Source: Embleya scabrispora DSM 41855
GTDB taxonomy: Bacteria; Actinomycetota; Actinomycetes; Streptomycetales; Streptomycetaceae
Direction: 5' to 3'
Assembly: GCF_000372745.1 (NCBI RefSeq)
Contig: NZ_KB889741.1
Location: 186,001-250,000 of the forward strand
Length of the DNA: 64,000 bases
Shown here: positions 27,190 to 37,200 of the stretch, piece by piece
Layout of the letters: each line of letters opens with the position of its first letter
Numbering within the stretch: the stretch's first letter is position 1
Position numbers and translations under genes: made by a program
The notes under the pieces: model-generated
The model's database searches: none
What the model saw: only the letters and a program-made list of their open reading frames with translations
Told to the model about the DNA's origin: nothing

Positions 27190-30114
27190 CTACAGCTCGT
27201 CGAGCAGCAGTAGCGACGGAGGGCGGTGTGGGTGGGGGTGGTTCAGGCGGAGGAGTTGGTGGAGGGCGCCGGCGGTGCCTGGGAGGAGGCCGGTTGTGGT
27301 GTCGGTGGTGGACTTGGTGAGGGGGCCGTAGGTTTCCAGGGCGGTGAGGAGGAGGGCGTTCAGGTGATCGCGGGTGGGGGCGTCGGGGACGTGGGCGCGA
27401 AGGTGTTCGGGGGCGCCTTGGAGGAGGGTGTCCAGGAGTTCCCAGGAGCCCAGGTCGCCGTGGCACAGGGTGTAGTCCCAGCCGAAGCCGGTGCGCCAGG
27501 TCGCCGCCGCGGCGCGCAGCGCGCGGTCCAGGTGGGTGGGGTCGCCGGTGCGTACGTACAGATCCCATGCGGCCAGGCCGATGCCGGTGCTGCCGTGGCA
27601 CCAGGAGTCCAGGTACAGGACCTGGTCCGCCTCTCGGCCGTCGAGCCAGGCGCCGGCCTCGGGGCGATACAGATTTTCCTGGAACGTGCGTGCCATTCGG
27701 GCGAGTTCGAGCTGCTCGGGGTGGTCGGTGACCAGACCCAGGCGGGTCAGTGCCCAGTCGAAGCCCGCCGCGCCGTGCGCGAACCCGCCGATGCCCTGCG
27801 GGAAGAGCGCGGTCGGCCAGCGGGCGGCCCGTCCGTGCTCGGTGTCCTCGACGACCGCGCGTTCGACCAGGAGTGTCCCGGCGGACTGCGCGACCCCGCG
27901 CCAACGATCGTCACCGGTCCGCTCGGCCAGTGCCAGCAGCGGGACCACGAGCCCGGCCGCGCCGCCCGCGACGTCGAGGATCGAGTCCTGGGCCAACAGA
28001 TCCGACGCGCGCTCCGCGTGCCGGATCGCCCGATCCAGGTACGACTGCCGGCCGGAGGTCGCGCCCAGCGCCAGCCAGGTGCGCACCGCCGCACCGATCC
28101 CGTCGAACGCGCCGACCCGGATGATGGGTACCGCGTCCTCCATCGCCGCGAGTGCCCGGATCGCGCCGTCGGCGATGCCTTCCAGCTCGACCACCCTGGG
28201 TACCCGACCGGTGCGCGACTGGGCCAGATAGGCGTGCAATGCCAGTGCGACACCGGCCTGCCCGCTGTAGAAGTCGGCGGCGAACGGCCGCACGCTGAAC
28301 CCGCCTTCGGTGTAGACCGGCCCGATCCAGGTGGCCGTGCCGTCGGTGCCCACCACGGCCCGTGCGCACAGGTCCCGAGCCATCCGGGCGGCCAGGTCGC
28401 GGCGGCGTTCGTCCAGCCGGCCGGTCCGGACCGGCAGGTCCCGGCGTCGATTCGCCTCCGGCATCGCGCTGCGATCGCGATAGACGCCCAGCAGCGAGGA
28501 ACGGATCATCACCTCCTCGAACTCCGGGTCGCCCGCCCGCCAGCGCTCGACGCTCGCGTCGATCAACCGGACCGGTTCCCCCCACGTGGTGCCGCGCGGC
28601 CCGTCCATCCGGCCGTCCTCGGGTCGGACGCCGAAGAACGGGATGTCGCCGTCGAGGAGATCGGCGACCTCGGCACCGACCACCTCGGGTGAGGACGGCG
28701 CGCCGTGCAGGGCCTTCGCCTGTCGGGTCAGCACGTCCCGGGCGCGCTCGACGGCCGCGGGTTCGTCGTGCAGGGACGCGGGGTGCCAGAGCATCCGGGC
28801 GATCTCGACGTAGACCTGGGTGGGTCGCAGCACCACGCGCAGGTCACAGCCGAGGAAGGCGTCCAGGATCGCACGCAGTCGGCCGGCCCGGTCCAGGCCG
28901 TCGAGTCGGCCGCGCAGGTCGCGGTAGCCGCGCACGATGTCGTCCTGATGAGCTATCGGATCCGCGTCCGGGGCGGGCAGGTTGGCCGAACCGGCCACCT
29001 CGGCGGGCTCCATCGCCAGGCGGGCCAGGTCGGTGCCGGCGCCGGAGATCACCGGTACCGGGATGCGCGGTTGTTGCTCGGGCAGCGCGCCCACGGCGGA
29101 CATGTCCACACCCTGGAGCACGAGTTGGGCCAGCCGCATGGGCAGCAGCCCGGTGCGCAGCACGGTCCGGCGGACCGAGGCTGCGGCGGTGTCGAAGGCG
29201 TCGCCGAGCCCGCTCGCGCCCACGTTCGGTTCGGGGCTGAACAACGTTTCACAGTCCACCACCCACGGGACGGGGCCCTGGGCGATCACGTTGTCCGAGT
29301 GCAGGTCGGTGGCGCCGAGCAGTTGCATCACGCACATCCACTCGCCCAGGCCCTGGTAGAAGCGGGCCTGTTCGCGCGCGTCGGTGCAGTGGCGGTGCTC
29401 GATGTGCTCGGCCCAGCCGTAGTCGTCGCCGAGCAGGACCCGCGGGACCCTGATCCGGTCCGCGCGCGGGGTGCCGGCCAGGAGCGCGTCCAAGGTCGTG
29501 GCGAGCGCGATGTCCACGGCCAGCGGGCGGGGCTTGTACACCGCGCGGCCGGCTTCGAAGCGGACCAGGGCGACGGTTCGGCCGCCGCGATGCGAGTCGC
29601 CGGCGTCCAGAGCGATCTCGACCAGCTCGCCGGGCGGTGTGCCGAGCAGTTCGGTCAGACGCGGTCGGTCGGCGGCCAGGCGGCGGGCCAGGGCGAGCAG
29701 CGCCGCGCAGCGATTGCGGATCACCCGGTCCAGGCGCGGCGCGAACGCCGGGTAGTCCACGTCGAGTTCGCGCCAGAAGTGGGCTTCGGCAGCGGCTTCG
29801 AGGAATTCGTCCCAGCGCTGCTCACTGGTGTCCCGGGTGAGCCGGCCGGACATCCGTGCGGCGTGCAGTTCGAGCAGGAGCAGCCGGTTGGCCTTGGGGC
29901 GGACCGCGCCCAGCAGGGAGCGGTGGGCGGCTCGTTGCAGGATGTCCCGCTCGGCCGTCGAGAGGGGCTTCGGCACCGCGTGCAGCCGGCGTCGGAAGCG
30001 GTCCAGGGCCGGCTCGATCAAGGGCTCCAACGCGGCGTCGAATTCGCCTGCGTCGTCGTACGTCACCACCGGGCGGGGCCGGACCGGGATTGCCATGCGC
30101 GGATCGCCACCCAT
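27190..30114 (-). CDS. lanM: Class II lanthipeptide synthetase LanM
   Basis: The 974-residue product has an N-terminal dehydratase (kinase-like) domain and a C-terminal LanC cyclase domain. Dehydratase landmarks are AVYKPRPL, LLGATDLHSDNVIAQG and VDCETLF (residues about 190-300). The cyclase domain has the GGFAHGAAG helix-barrel motif and zinc ligands in SWCHGSTGIG (about 838) and LCHGDLGSWE (about 881). It phosphorylates and dehydrates Ser/Thr of the precursor and adds Cys thiols to form lanthionine rings. Two start codons are possible (30114 or 30096). It lies 71 bp downstream of the precursor gene on the same strand. Confidence 0.95.
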   Translation of the reverse strand: MGGDPRMAIPVRPRPVVTYDDAGEFDAALEPLIEPALDRFRRRLHAVPKPLSTAERDILQRAAHRSLLGAVRPKANRLLLLELHAARMSGRLTRDTSEQRWDEFLEAAAEAHFWRELDVDYPAFAPRLDRVIRNRCAALLALARRLAADRPRLTELLGTPPGELVEIALDAGDSHRGGRTVALVRFEAGRAVYKPRPLAVDIALATTLDALLAGTPRADRIRVPRVLLGDDYGWAEHIEHRHCTDAREQARFYQGLGEWMCVMQLLGATDLHSDNVIAQGPVPWVVDCETLFSPEPNVGASGLGDAFDTAAASVRRTVLRTGLLPMRLAQLVLQGVDMSAVGALPEQQPRIPVPVISGAGTDLARLAMEPAEVAGSANLPAPDADPIAHQDDIVRGYRDLRGRLDGLDRAGRLRAILDAFLGCDLRVVLRPTQVYVEIARMLWHPASLHDEPAAVERARDVLTRQAKALHGAPSSPEVVGAEVADLLDGDIPFFGVRPEDGRMDGPRGTTWGEPVRLIDASVERWRAGDPEFEEVMIRSSLLGVYRDRSAMPEANRRRDLPVRTGRLDERRRDLAARMARDLCARAVVGTDGTATWIGPVYTEGGFSVRPFAADFYSGQAGVALALHAYLAQSRTGRVPRVVELEGIADGAIRALAAMEDAVPIIRVGAFDGIGAAVRTWLALGATSGRQSYLDRAIRHAERASDLLAQDSILDVAGGAAGLVVPLLALAERTGDDRWRGVAQSAGTLLVERAVVEDTEHGRAARWPTALFPQGIGGFAHGAAGFDWALTRLGLVTDHPEQLELARMARTFQENLYRPEAGAWLDGREADQVLYLDSWCHGSTGIGLAAWDLYVRTGDPTHLDRALRAAAATWRTGFGWDYTLCHGDLGSWELLDTLLQGAPEHLRAHVPDAPTRDHLNALLLTALETYGPLTKSTTDTTTGLLPGTAGALHQLLRLNHPHPHRPPSLLLLDEL

Positions 30115-30185
30115 CGATGACGGACCCGCCGCCCGGAGCCCGTCGAGACGCGACGGCTGCGAACGGCGGGTCGTTGAGGTACGGA

Positions 30186-30389
30186 TCAACAACAGGCGCG
30201 AGTGCGCGACCAGGAGCAGGCGGTGCCGCAGCTGATCGCGGCGACGTCGATCTCGGTGAGGCCCTGTTCGGTTGCGGTTCCGCCGATGTAGAGCGAACCG
30301 GCGGGGTTCTCCACGCCGTCGGCCGATTCGGCGCCGGAGCGCCAGGCGTTGACGACGGTGTTCCGAGCGGCATTCGATGCGGTGCGCAT
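30186..30389 (-). CDS. lanA: Lanthipeptide precursor, mersacidin/lichenicidin-family type
   Basis: The 67-residue peptide has a leader of about 50 residues with the family pattern VVNAWRSG followed by ENPAG and LTEIDVAA. The core is Cys-rich and ends SCGTACSWSRTRACC. From Ala-Ile-Ser onward it has three Ser, two Thr and four Cys, enough for up to four (methyl)lanthionines. A canonical GG or GA cleavage site is missing; cleavage after the VAA segment is my guess. The ATG at 30389 has AAAGG about 10 nt upstream. It sits directly ahead of lanM. I do not recognise this core as a known lanthipeptide. Confidence 0.85.
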   Translation of the reverse strand: MRTASNAARNTVVNAWRSGAESADGVENPAGSLYIGGTATEQGLTEIDVAAISCGTACSWSRTRACC

Positions 30390-30849
30390 GACGATACCTT
30401 TCCGCCGATGCCCGTCGTTCCCGGCGGGTACGCCGGGTTCACCGGTCATCGACCCTGGGTTAGGGAAGTGCGGCAGGCTCACGTTAGCGCCGGAAGCCCG
30501 GCGGCGACAGACCCTGTCTCGGCATGGCGAAATCGCCGTCCCAGCACGTGATTCGGCCGGCTTGCCCGACGCCGGACGACCAACCGGTGTGGGTGCGTGC
30601 GGCGTTCGGGGCGACCCAGGTGTGCGAATTCCGGCCCGGATCCGCACCGGGATTCCGTCCGGCTCTTGTCATTGGTCTAGTCCATTGACAGTCTTGGACA
30701 TGTCGCCGACGGTCATCGCTCCATGACCGGATCGGCGGTTCCCGTACGGCGTTTCCGCTGCCCTGCGTGGGCCGATGTTGCCCATGGCGTCTTGCACTTC
30801 GCAACTCCTACCCCGGAGACACATCCATGCGCCGAGCCAGAACTCACCC
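30390..30849. other. Divergent control region between lanA and the NRPS operon
   Basis: About 460 bases without a supported gene. It contains the DasR-like operator at 30671-30686, followed immediately by a perfect TTGACA hexamer (30685-30690) that lacks a matching -10 at the usual distance on the plus strand. Confidence 0.5.
30671..30686. promoter_or_regulatory. GntR/HutC-family operator resembling a DasR-responsive element (dre)
   Basis: ATTGGTCTAGTCCATT matches the published dre consensus ACTGGTCTAGACCACT at 13 of 16 positions, including the TGGTCTAG core and CCA. DasR links N-acetylglucosamine metabolism to antibiotic production in Streptomyces. Its position between lanA and the NRPS genes suggests GlcNAc-dependent control of one or both clusters. 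Confidence 0.55.
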
Positions 30850-33800
30850 ATGCCCGCATCCGGTCACCGCGATTCGGTCCGCGAGGTGACCGCCGCCGAG
30901 GCCCGCCGGAGGTCGGCCGACCCGGAGCCCCCCGCGGTGCGAGCGACCGCGCCGGGGTCGACTGTGCCGGGACTGCTGGCCGCCCGCGCGCTCGTCGACC
31001 CCGACCGGGTCGCCTTCCTGCTGCCGGGAACGCCGGAAAGCCGGCTCACCTTCGCCGAGTGGGATCGTCGATCATCGTCCCTGGCCCGCGAGTTACGCGC
31101 GCGCGGGGTGCGCGAAGGAGATCGGATCGGGTTGATCTTCGCCGGTCGCGAATGGGCCGACTATGCCGTCGCCTACTGCGCGGTGCACCGGGCCGGCGCG
31201 GTCGCGGTGCCGCTTCCCGAGCGGCTGCCGCCCGCCGCCCTGCACACGATGCTCACCCACTGCGCCGCCACCGCGGTTGTGCACGGCGCCGAAATTCGGC
31301 CGGCACCGACGGACGCGTGGAACTCGCCCGCCGCCGAACTCGAGGCCGCCGCGGCCCGAGCCGAGGGCCGTACAGCAAATCCGCACCGCCCGGACCCGCA
31401 CGGCCCGGACCCGCACGGCTCGGACCCGCACGGCTCGGACCCGCACGGCTCGGACCCGCACCGCCCGAATCAACGCCGACCCGAGCAGCACCGGAATCCG
31501 AGCCGGAGCCCGTCCGGCCTGCCCGCGTCGCGTCCCGACGACCTCGCCCAGATCCTGTACACCTCCGGCACCACCGGCACGCCCAAGGGCGTCGCCGCCA
31601 CCCACGCCAACCTCACCCATGGCTTCGAACCGACGCCCAGACACCGCCAGTTGGCCCACTCGCGACACTTCCTGCACGCGTTCCCGATCGGCACCAACGC
31701 GGGCCAGACGATGTTGCTGAACGCGCTGACCGCCGAGCCGACGGCACTGTGCGCACCGACGTTCGACGCCGAGGAGTTCTGTGCGCTGATCGCCGCCTAC
31801 CGGGTCGGGACCGTGTTCACGGTCCCGGCGATGGCCACCGAGTTGGTGAACTCGCGTGCCTGGACCCGGCACGACGTGAGCACGGTGCAACTGTTCGGCT
31901 CCACCGCCGCCGCATTGCCGCCGGCCACCGCGCTCGCGCTGACCGAGGCATTTCCGGACGCGACCATCGTCAACTCCTACACCTCCACCGAGGCGGCGCC
32001 CGCGCAGACCACCATGGTTTTCGACGCCGACCGGCCCACCTCGGTGGGCCGCGGCACCGGCCGGGACGACCTGCGTATCGTCGGTGCGGACGGCGAACCC
32101 GTGCCCACCGGCGAGGTCGGCGAGATCTGGCTGCGCCCACCCACCGCGTCGCGTACCTACTACCGCGACGCCCGGGCCGACGCCGAGGTGTTCACCGGCG
32201 GTTGGGTGCGGATGGGCGACATCGGTCGCCTGGACGCCGACGGCTACCTGTACCTGATCGACCGGGAAAGCGACCTGATCAAGTCCGGCGCGACGCGGAT
32301 CTCCACCCTCGCGGTGGAGGCCGCGCTGTACGAACACCCCGCCGTCGCCGACGCATCCGTGTTCGGGTTGCCGCACCCGGTGATGGGCACGATGGTCGCC
32401 GCCGCGCTGGTGCTGCGGGCCGAGGTGTCGGCCGAGGACCTGCGGGTGTTCCTGGGCGAGCGGTTGGCCCGGCACGAGATCCCGACCCGACTCCTGCGCG
32501 TGGACTCCCTCCCCCGGAATCCGGCGGGCAAGGTGGTCAAGGAACAGTTGCGCTCCCGGCTGGCCGAAAGCGACACCCCGAGCACGAGCGTGCCCCGGAC
32601 CGCGACCGAGGTGGCGGTGAGCGGTCTGTGGGACGAGGTGCTCGGCTCGTGCGGCGCGGGCCCGGACGACAACTTCTTCGCCTTGGGCGGGGACTCGTTC
32701 AAGGCCACCCGACTCGCCGCCGCCGTCGAGCGCCTTTTCGCCCTGGACGTGCCCTCCTCGCTCGCCTTCGACCGGCCGGAACTGGCCGCGCAGGCCGCAT
32801 GGATCGACGCCGCCCGAGCCGATCCCCGGCCCGTCCGCCCGGGCACTTCGCAACCGTCGGCCGAACTCGCGCCGATGCCGCTCAGCTCGCAGCAGGAGAA
32901 CTTCTTCGTCTGGATGCACGCCACCGAGGAGACCCGCGACGTCGGCCCGGTGAGCGTGGGCATTCGCATCACCGACACCTTCGACCCGGACACGTTGACC
33001 GCCGCCCTGGCCGAGATCGTCCGCCGACACGAGGCGCTGCGTACCGTCTTTCGCTACGTCGACGGCGCGCCGGAGGCACTCGTACGACCCGAACTGCGAC
33101 CCGAGGTGCGGCGGGTGCGCGCCGAAGGCGGTACACCGGCCGAGCGCGAGCGGTTCGCCCACGAACACGCCCGCATCGAACGCGAACAGGACTGGGATCT
33201 GGCCCGCGGTCCGCTCGTGCGCGCCCTGCTGATCGAACTCGACGCCGAAGACCACGTATTGATCATCGCCGTACACCACATGGTGTTCGACGGATGGTCG
33301 ATGGGCGTACTGCTGCGTGAACTGGCGCTGATCTACTCGGCGTTTCGCACCGGACGGCCCAGTCCGCTGACGCCGCCCATGCCGACCTGCGCGGAACACC
33401 TGCGCTGGGCCCGCGCCCAATGGCCGCGCACCCGGCCCTTCTGGGAGGAGTCCCTGGCCGGCGCACCCGCCGCGATCGACCCCTTTCCCGGCCGGGACGT
33501 CACCGATCGGCTGCACAGCGCATCGGTACGGTTCACCCTGGACGCGGACCTGGTCGGCCGACTGCGCACGAGCGCGCGCGAGCAGGGCGCGACCGCGTTC
33601 ATGCTGGCCACCGCATGCTGGACGAGCGTGTTGGCCAGGACGGCCGGCACCCGCGACATCGTGGTGATGTCACCGGTACCGGGCCGTTCGCGACCGGGCA
33701 GCGAGAACCTGATCGGCTGCCTGGTGCAATCCCTGCTGATCCGGATCGACCTGCGCGGCGACCCCTCGTTCGGCGAACTGCTGGCCCGGGTGCGCAGCGC

Positions 33801-34203
33801 CGCGTTGGCCGCCAACGAGCACCAGTCCTACCCGTTCGCCGAGTTCTACCCGCGCTTTCCGGACGCGGCCTGGATTCGCTACGAGAGCTGGTCCAACCGG
33901 GCGCACTTTCTCGGTCTGGTCTCCGAACCCTTCGACCTGCCACGCGAGTTGGACGCCGAATGGTCCACTCCCGGCGGCCGTCCCGATCTGGGTGTGCCGG
34001 AACTTGCCCTCGCCGAACAACCGGACGGCACCATCGCCGGCTGGCTGCTGTACAACGAGCGCGCATTCGCCCCCTCCGTCGTCGAGGGCCTGGCCCAGGC
34101 ATTCGTCGACGCCTGGGCGCTCGCGCTCGACCAGCCCCAAGCGCCGGTGTTCGGGGACGTCGACGCGCTTGTGCACCCACCGACCGCCACCGAGAAGGGC
34201 TGA
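30850..34203 (+). CDS. NRPS loading protein: A-PCP-C
   Basis: The 1117-residue product has an adenylation domain (A3 YTSGTTGTPKG at about 237, A5 NSYTSTEA, A7 GGWVRMGDIG, A10 PRNPAGKVVK), a carrier domain (FFALGGDSF, Ser at about 616) and a condensation domain (HHMVFDGWS at about 809). In the A4 region FPIG replaces the FDxS of amino-acid activators, so the Asp that binds an alpha-amine is absent. This points to a carboxylic or fatty-acyl starter. A DPHGS pentapeptide repeat is inserted between A2 and A3. The start is uncertain (ATG 30850 without clear SD; 30775 and 30787 also possible). It heads the NRPS operon. Confidence 0.88.
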   Translation: MPASGHRDSVREVTAAEARRRSADPEPPAVRATAPGSTVPGLLAARALVDPDRVAFLLPGTPESRLTFAEWDRRSSSLARELRARGVREGDRIGLIFAGREWADYAVAYCAVHRAGAVAVPLPERLPPAALHTMLTHCAATAVVHGAEIRPAPTDAWNSPAAELEAAAARAEGRTANPHRPDPHGPDPHGSDPHGSDPHGSDPHRPNQRRPEQHRNPSRSPSGLPASRPDDLAQILYTSGTTGTPKGVAATHANLTHGFEPTPRHRQLAHSRHFLHAFPIGTNAGQTMLLNALTAEPTALCAPTFDAEEFCALIAAYRVGTVFTVPAMATELVNSRAWTRHDVSTVQLFGSTAAALPPATALALTEAFPDATIVNSYTSTEAAPAQTTMVFDADRPTSVGRGTGRDDLRIVGADGEPVPTGEVGEIWLRPPTASRTYYRDARADAEVFTGGWVRMGDIGRLDADGYLYLIDRESDLIKSGATRISTLAVEAALYEHPAVADASVFGLPHPVMGTMVAAALVLRAEVSAEDLRVFLGERLARHEIPTRLLRVDSLPRNPAGKVVKEQLRSRLAESDTPSTSVPRTATEVAVSGLWDEVLGSCGAGPDDNFFALGGDSFKATRLAAAVERLFALDVPSSLAFDRPELAAQAAWIDAARADPRPVRPGTSQPSAELAPMPLSSQQENFFVWMHATEETRDVGPVSVGIRITDTFDPDTLTAALAEIVRRHEALRTVFRYVDGAPEALVRPELRPEVRRVRAEGGTPAERERFAHEHARIEREQDWDLARGPLVRALLIELDAEDHVLIIAVHHMVFDGWSMGVLLRELALIYSAFRTGRPSPLTPPMPTCAEHLRWARAQWPRTRPFWEESLAGAPAAIDPFPGRDVTDRLHSASVRFTLDADLVGRLRTSAREQGATAFMLATACWTSVLARTAGTRDIVVMSPVPGRSRPGSENLIGCLVQSLLIRIDLRGDPSFGELLARVRSAALAANEHQSYPFAEFYPRFPDAAWIRYESWSNRAHFLGLVSEPFDLPRELDAEWSTPGGRPDLGVPELALAEQPDGTIAGWLLYNERAFAPSVVEGLAQAFVDAWALALDQPQAPVFGDVDALVHPPTATEKG
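31391..31465 (+). repeat. Five tandem 15-bp units inside the NRPS loading A domain
   Basis: CGGACCCGCACGGCT-type units occur five times in a row with at most two changes each. They encode DPHGS/DPHGP/DPHRP pentapeptides in frame, with a further degenerate copy upstream (NPHRP). The copy number could vary between strains. Confidence 0.9.
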
Positions 34204-34205
34204 CG

Positions 34206-37200
34206 ATGCGCAAGTCCCAGCCGGTATCCCTGCCGCCGGAACCCCACCACCGCGCCGCGGTGACCCCCGTGCAACACGGAATCCGGTTCACCGAACTCGC
34301 CGGCCACACCGGCACCGCCCACCACATGCCGCTTGCCATCCGCTTCACCGGCGACCTCGACCCGGGCGCCCTGGCCGACGCCTGCGACGCGCTCGTGGCC
34401 CGGCACCCGGTCCTGGGCAGCGCGTTGCGCGAAGCCGACGGCGAACTGTGGCTGGTCCCAGCCGACACCATGCCCCGACTCGTGACCGAAGAGCTCGCCG
34501 CGACGGCACCCGAACGGCGCGCGGATGCCATCGCGGAGCTGATCCGGCGCGAGACGCTGCGCCCGTTCGACCCCGCCACCGGCCCACCCGCGCGCTTCAC
34601 CCTGCTCGACGCGGGCCCCGGACACCGGGTGCTGCTGGTCGTCGTCCACCATCTGGCCTTCGACGGCACCTCCAAGGACATCCTGGTCCGGGAACTGGGC
34701 GCGCTCTACACGGCGTTCGACACCGGCACCAAGCCGGCACCGCCGGATGCGCCGGACCACGAGGAAGGTGCCGAAGCCGAGCGCATCGCGCGTGAGGCGG
34801 CGGATTTCACCCGTCGAGTCACGCTCGCCAAGGAGCGCTTCGCCGCCGAGGCCCTGGACCCGCCGCCGGTGTTGTTGCCCGGCCGAGGTCGCGCCGAGAC
34901 GCACGGCGGCCCCGGCGAGTCGGTGCCGATACCCGTCGACCACAACCTGCGGCGCGATCTGGCCGGCACCGCCGCGCTGTTGGGGATCAGCTCGTTCGCG
35001 CTGCTCCTCGGCGCGCTGCACGTGCTGCTGTGGCGCTACGGCAACGAACACCCCACGGTGGCCGTCGGCCTGGGCACCCGCACGCCGCACACCCGCGACC
35101 GGATCGGCCCGTACGTCAACGAACTGCCGGTCCACACCCACCCGTCGCCGAAGACGCCGTTCGGCGCCTTCGGGCAGGCGCTGCGCGCGGACCTGCGCGA
35201 GTTGTACCGGGTGCGTGACGTGCCGCTGAGCCGGGCGGTGGCCGGTCTCACGCCGCGCCTGGCGCCGGCACCGGTGTCGATGAGCTATCGCCGGCGCACC
35301 GAGGTACCCGAGTTCGCGGGTGTGCCCGCTTCCATCGACTGGACCATGTTCAACCACGCCGTGCGCGGCGACCTGCACCTGCAATGCCTGGACGACCCCG
35401 ACCGGCTCGCGCTGCACCTGCACTTCGCCACCGACGCCCTCGATCGGGGCACGGCCGAGGCCATCGCGGGCCACTACAGCACCCTGCTGCGCGCGATCGT
35501 CGCGGCCCCGGACACCGCGCTGTCCCGGCTCGCGGTGCTGACCGATCGCGAGCGGGCCACGATTCTGCTCGACTGGAACGACACCACCAGGGCCGGAGAC
35601 CCCGCGACGCTGCCGGAACTGTTCGCCGCGCAGGTCGCCCGTACCCCGAACGCACCGGCGGTGCACTGCGGTGCGGAACGACTGAGCTACGCCCACCTGG
35701 ACGCGGCCGTGGAGGCGGTCGCCGAGCGGCTGCGCGCCGCCGGCGTCGGGTCGGGCGACCTGGTGGCGGTCTGCGTGCGGCGCACCGCCGCGCTGCCGAC
35801 GGCCCTGCTGGGCATCCTGCGGTCCGGCGCCGGCTACCTGCCCCTGGATCCCGAATACCCGCCGGCGCGGCTGGCGTCCGTACTCGGCGACTGCGCCGCG
35901 ACCGTGCTGTTGACCGAGCGCGATCTGCTCGGCCGATTCCCCGCACACGTTGCCGACGCGCTGCTGATCGACGAGATCGGCACCACGACCGCCGGGACGG
36001 CGCGACGGTGGACGCCTCCGATGCCCGGCGCTCTCGCCTACGTGCTGGCGACCTCCGGCTCCACCGGCAGGCCCAAGGGCGTGGAGATCGAACACGGTGC
36101 GCTGAGCAACCTGCTCGCCTCGATGCGGGACACGCTGGAAAGCGACCAGGACGCGGTGTGGCTCGGACTGACCTCGGCCTCGTTCGACATCTCCGCCGTG
36201 GAGTTGTACCTGCCGCTGATCACCGGAGGACTGCTGGTCCTCGCCCAGGACGGTGAAGTCCGCGACGGGCGGGCGCTACTGCGGCTGATCCGGGACGAAC
36301 ACGTCTCGCATGTGCAGGCCACGCCGTCCGGGTGGCGGATGCTGCTCGACGCGGGCTTCGCGGAGCCCGCCGTGGTCGCGGTCACCGGTGGCGAAGCACT
36401 CCCGGTCCCACTGGCCCGCGAACTGCGCGGGCGGACGGCGCGGTTGGTCAACGCCTATGGGCCGACCGAAACCACGGTGTGGTCCGGTACGGCGGAGATC
36501 GGCCCGGACGACGACGAGGTGACCATCGGTCGCCCGATCGCCAACACCCGGATGTACATCCTGGACGCCGAGGCCGTACCGGTCCCGATCGGCGTCGAGG
36601 GGGACCTGTACATCGCCGGCAGCGGTCTGGCTCGCGGCTACCGAAACCTGCCCGGCGTCACCGCCGACCGGTTCGGGCCGGACCCGTTCGGACCGCCCGG
36701 CGCCCGGATGTATCGCACCGGCGACCGCGCCCGCTACCGCGCGGACGGCCGGATCGAGTACCTGGGGCGAGTCGACCACCAGGTGAAGATCCTCGGCCAC
36801 CGGATCGAACCGGGGGAGATCGAAGCCGCGTTGCTGGAGCACCCGGACATCGCGACGGCGGCCGTGGTGGCCAGGCAGGACGGGGCCGACGGCCCGCACT
36901 TGGTGGCCTACCTGGTACCGCGCGCGGGCGCCGCCCCGAGTCCGGCCGAACTGCGGGTACACCTGGCCGCGACGCTGCCCCGCGCACTGGTGCCGAGCGC
37001 CTTCGTCGCGTTGGAGCGCCTGCCGCTGACGCCCAACGGCAAACTGGACCGGGCCGCGTTGCCCGCGCCACCACGAGTGCGGGTGGCCGACCCGGCTCCG
37101 GATCCGGCCGGCCGGCCGACAGACGACCCCGGCCCGGTCGCCGAGATCACCGCCATCTGGCGCGAGGTGCTCGGCTTGGACGACATCCGTCCCGACGAGG

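Noticed and set aside
30685-30690. Perfect TTGACA as the -35 of an NRPS promoter
   Set aside because: No TANNNT-like -10 at 16-19 nt downstream (the sequence there is GACGGT), so a promoter call is not supported.
31391-31465. Short CRISPR-like array
   Set aside because: The units are contiguous 15-mers without spacers and are in frame with the NRPS protein.
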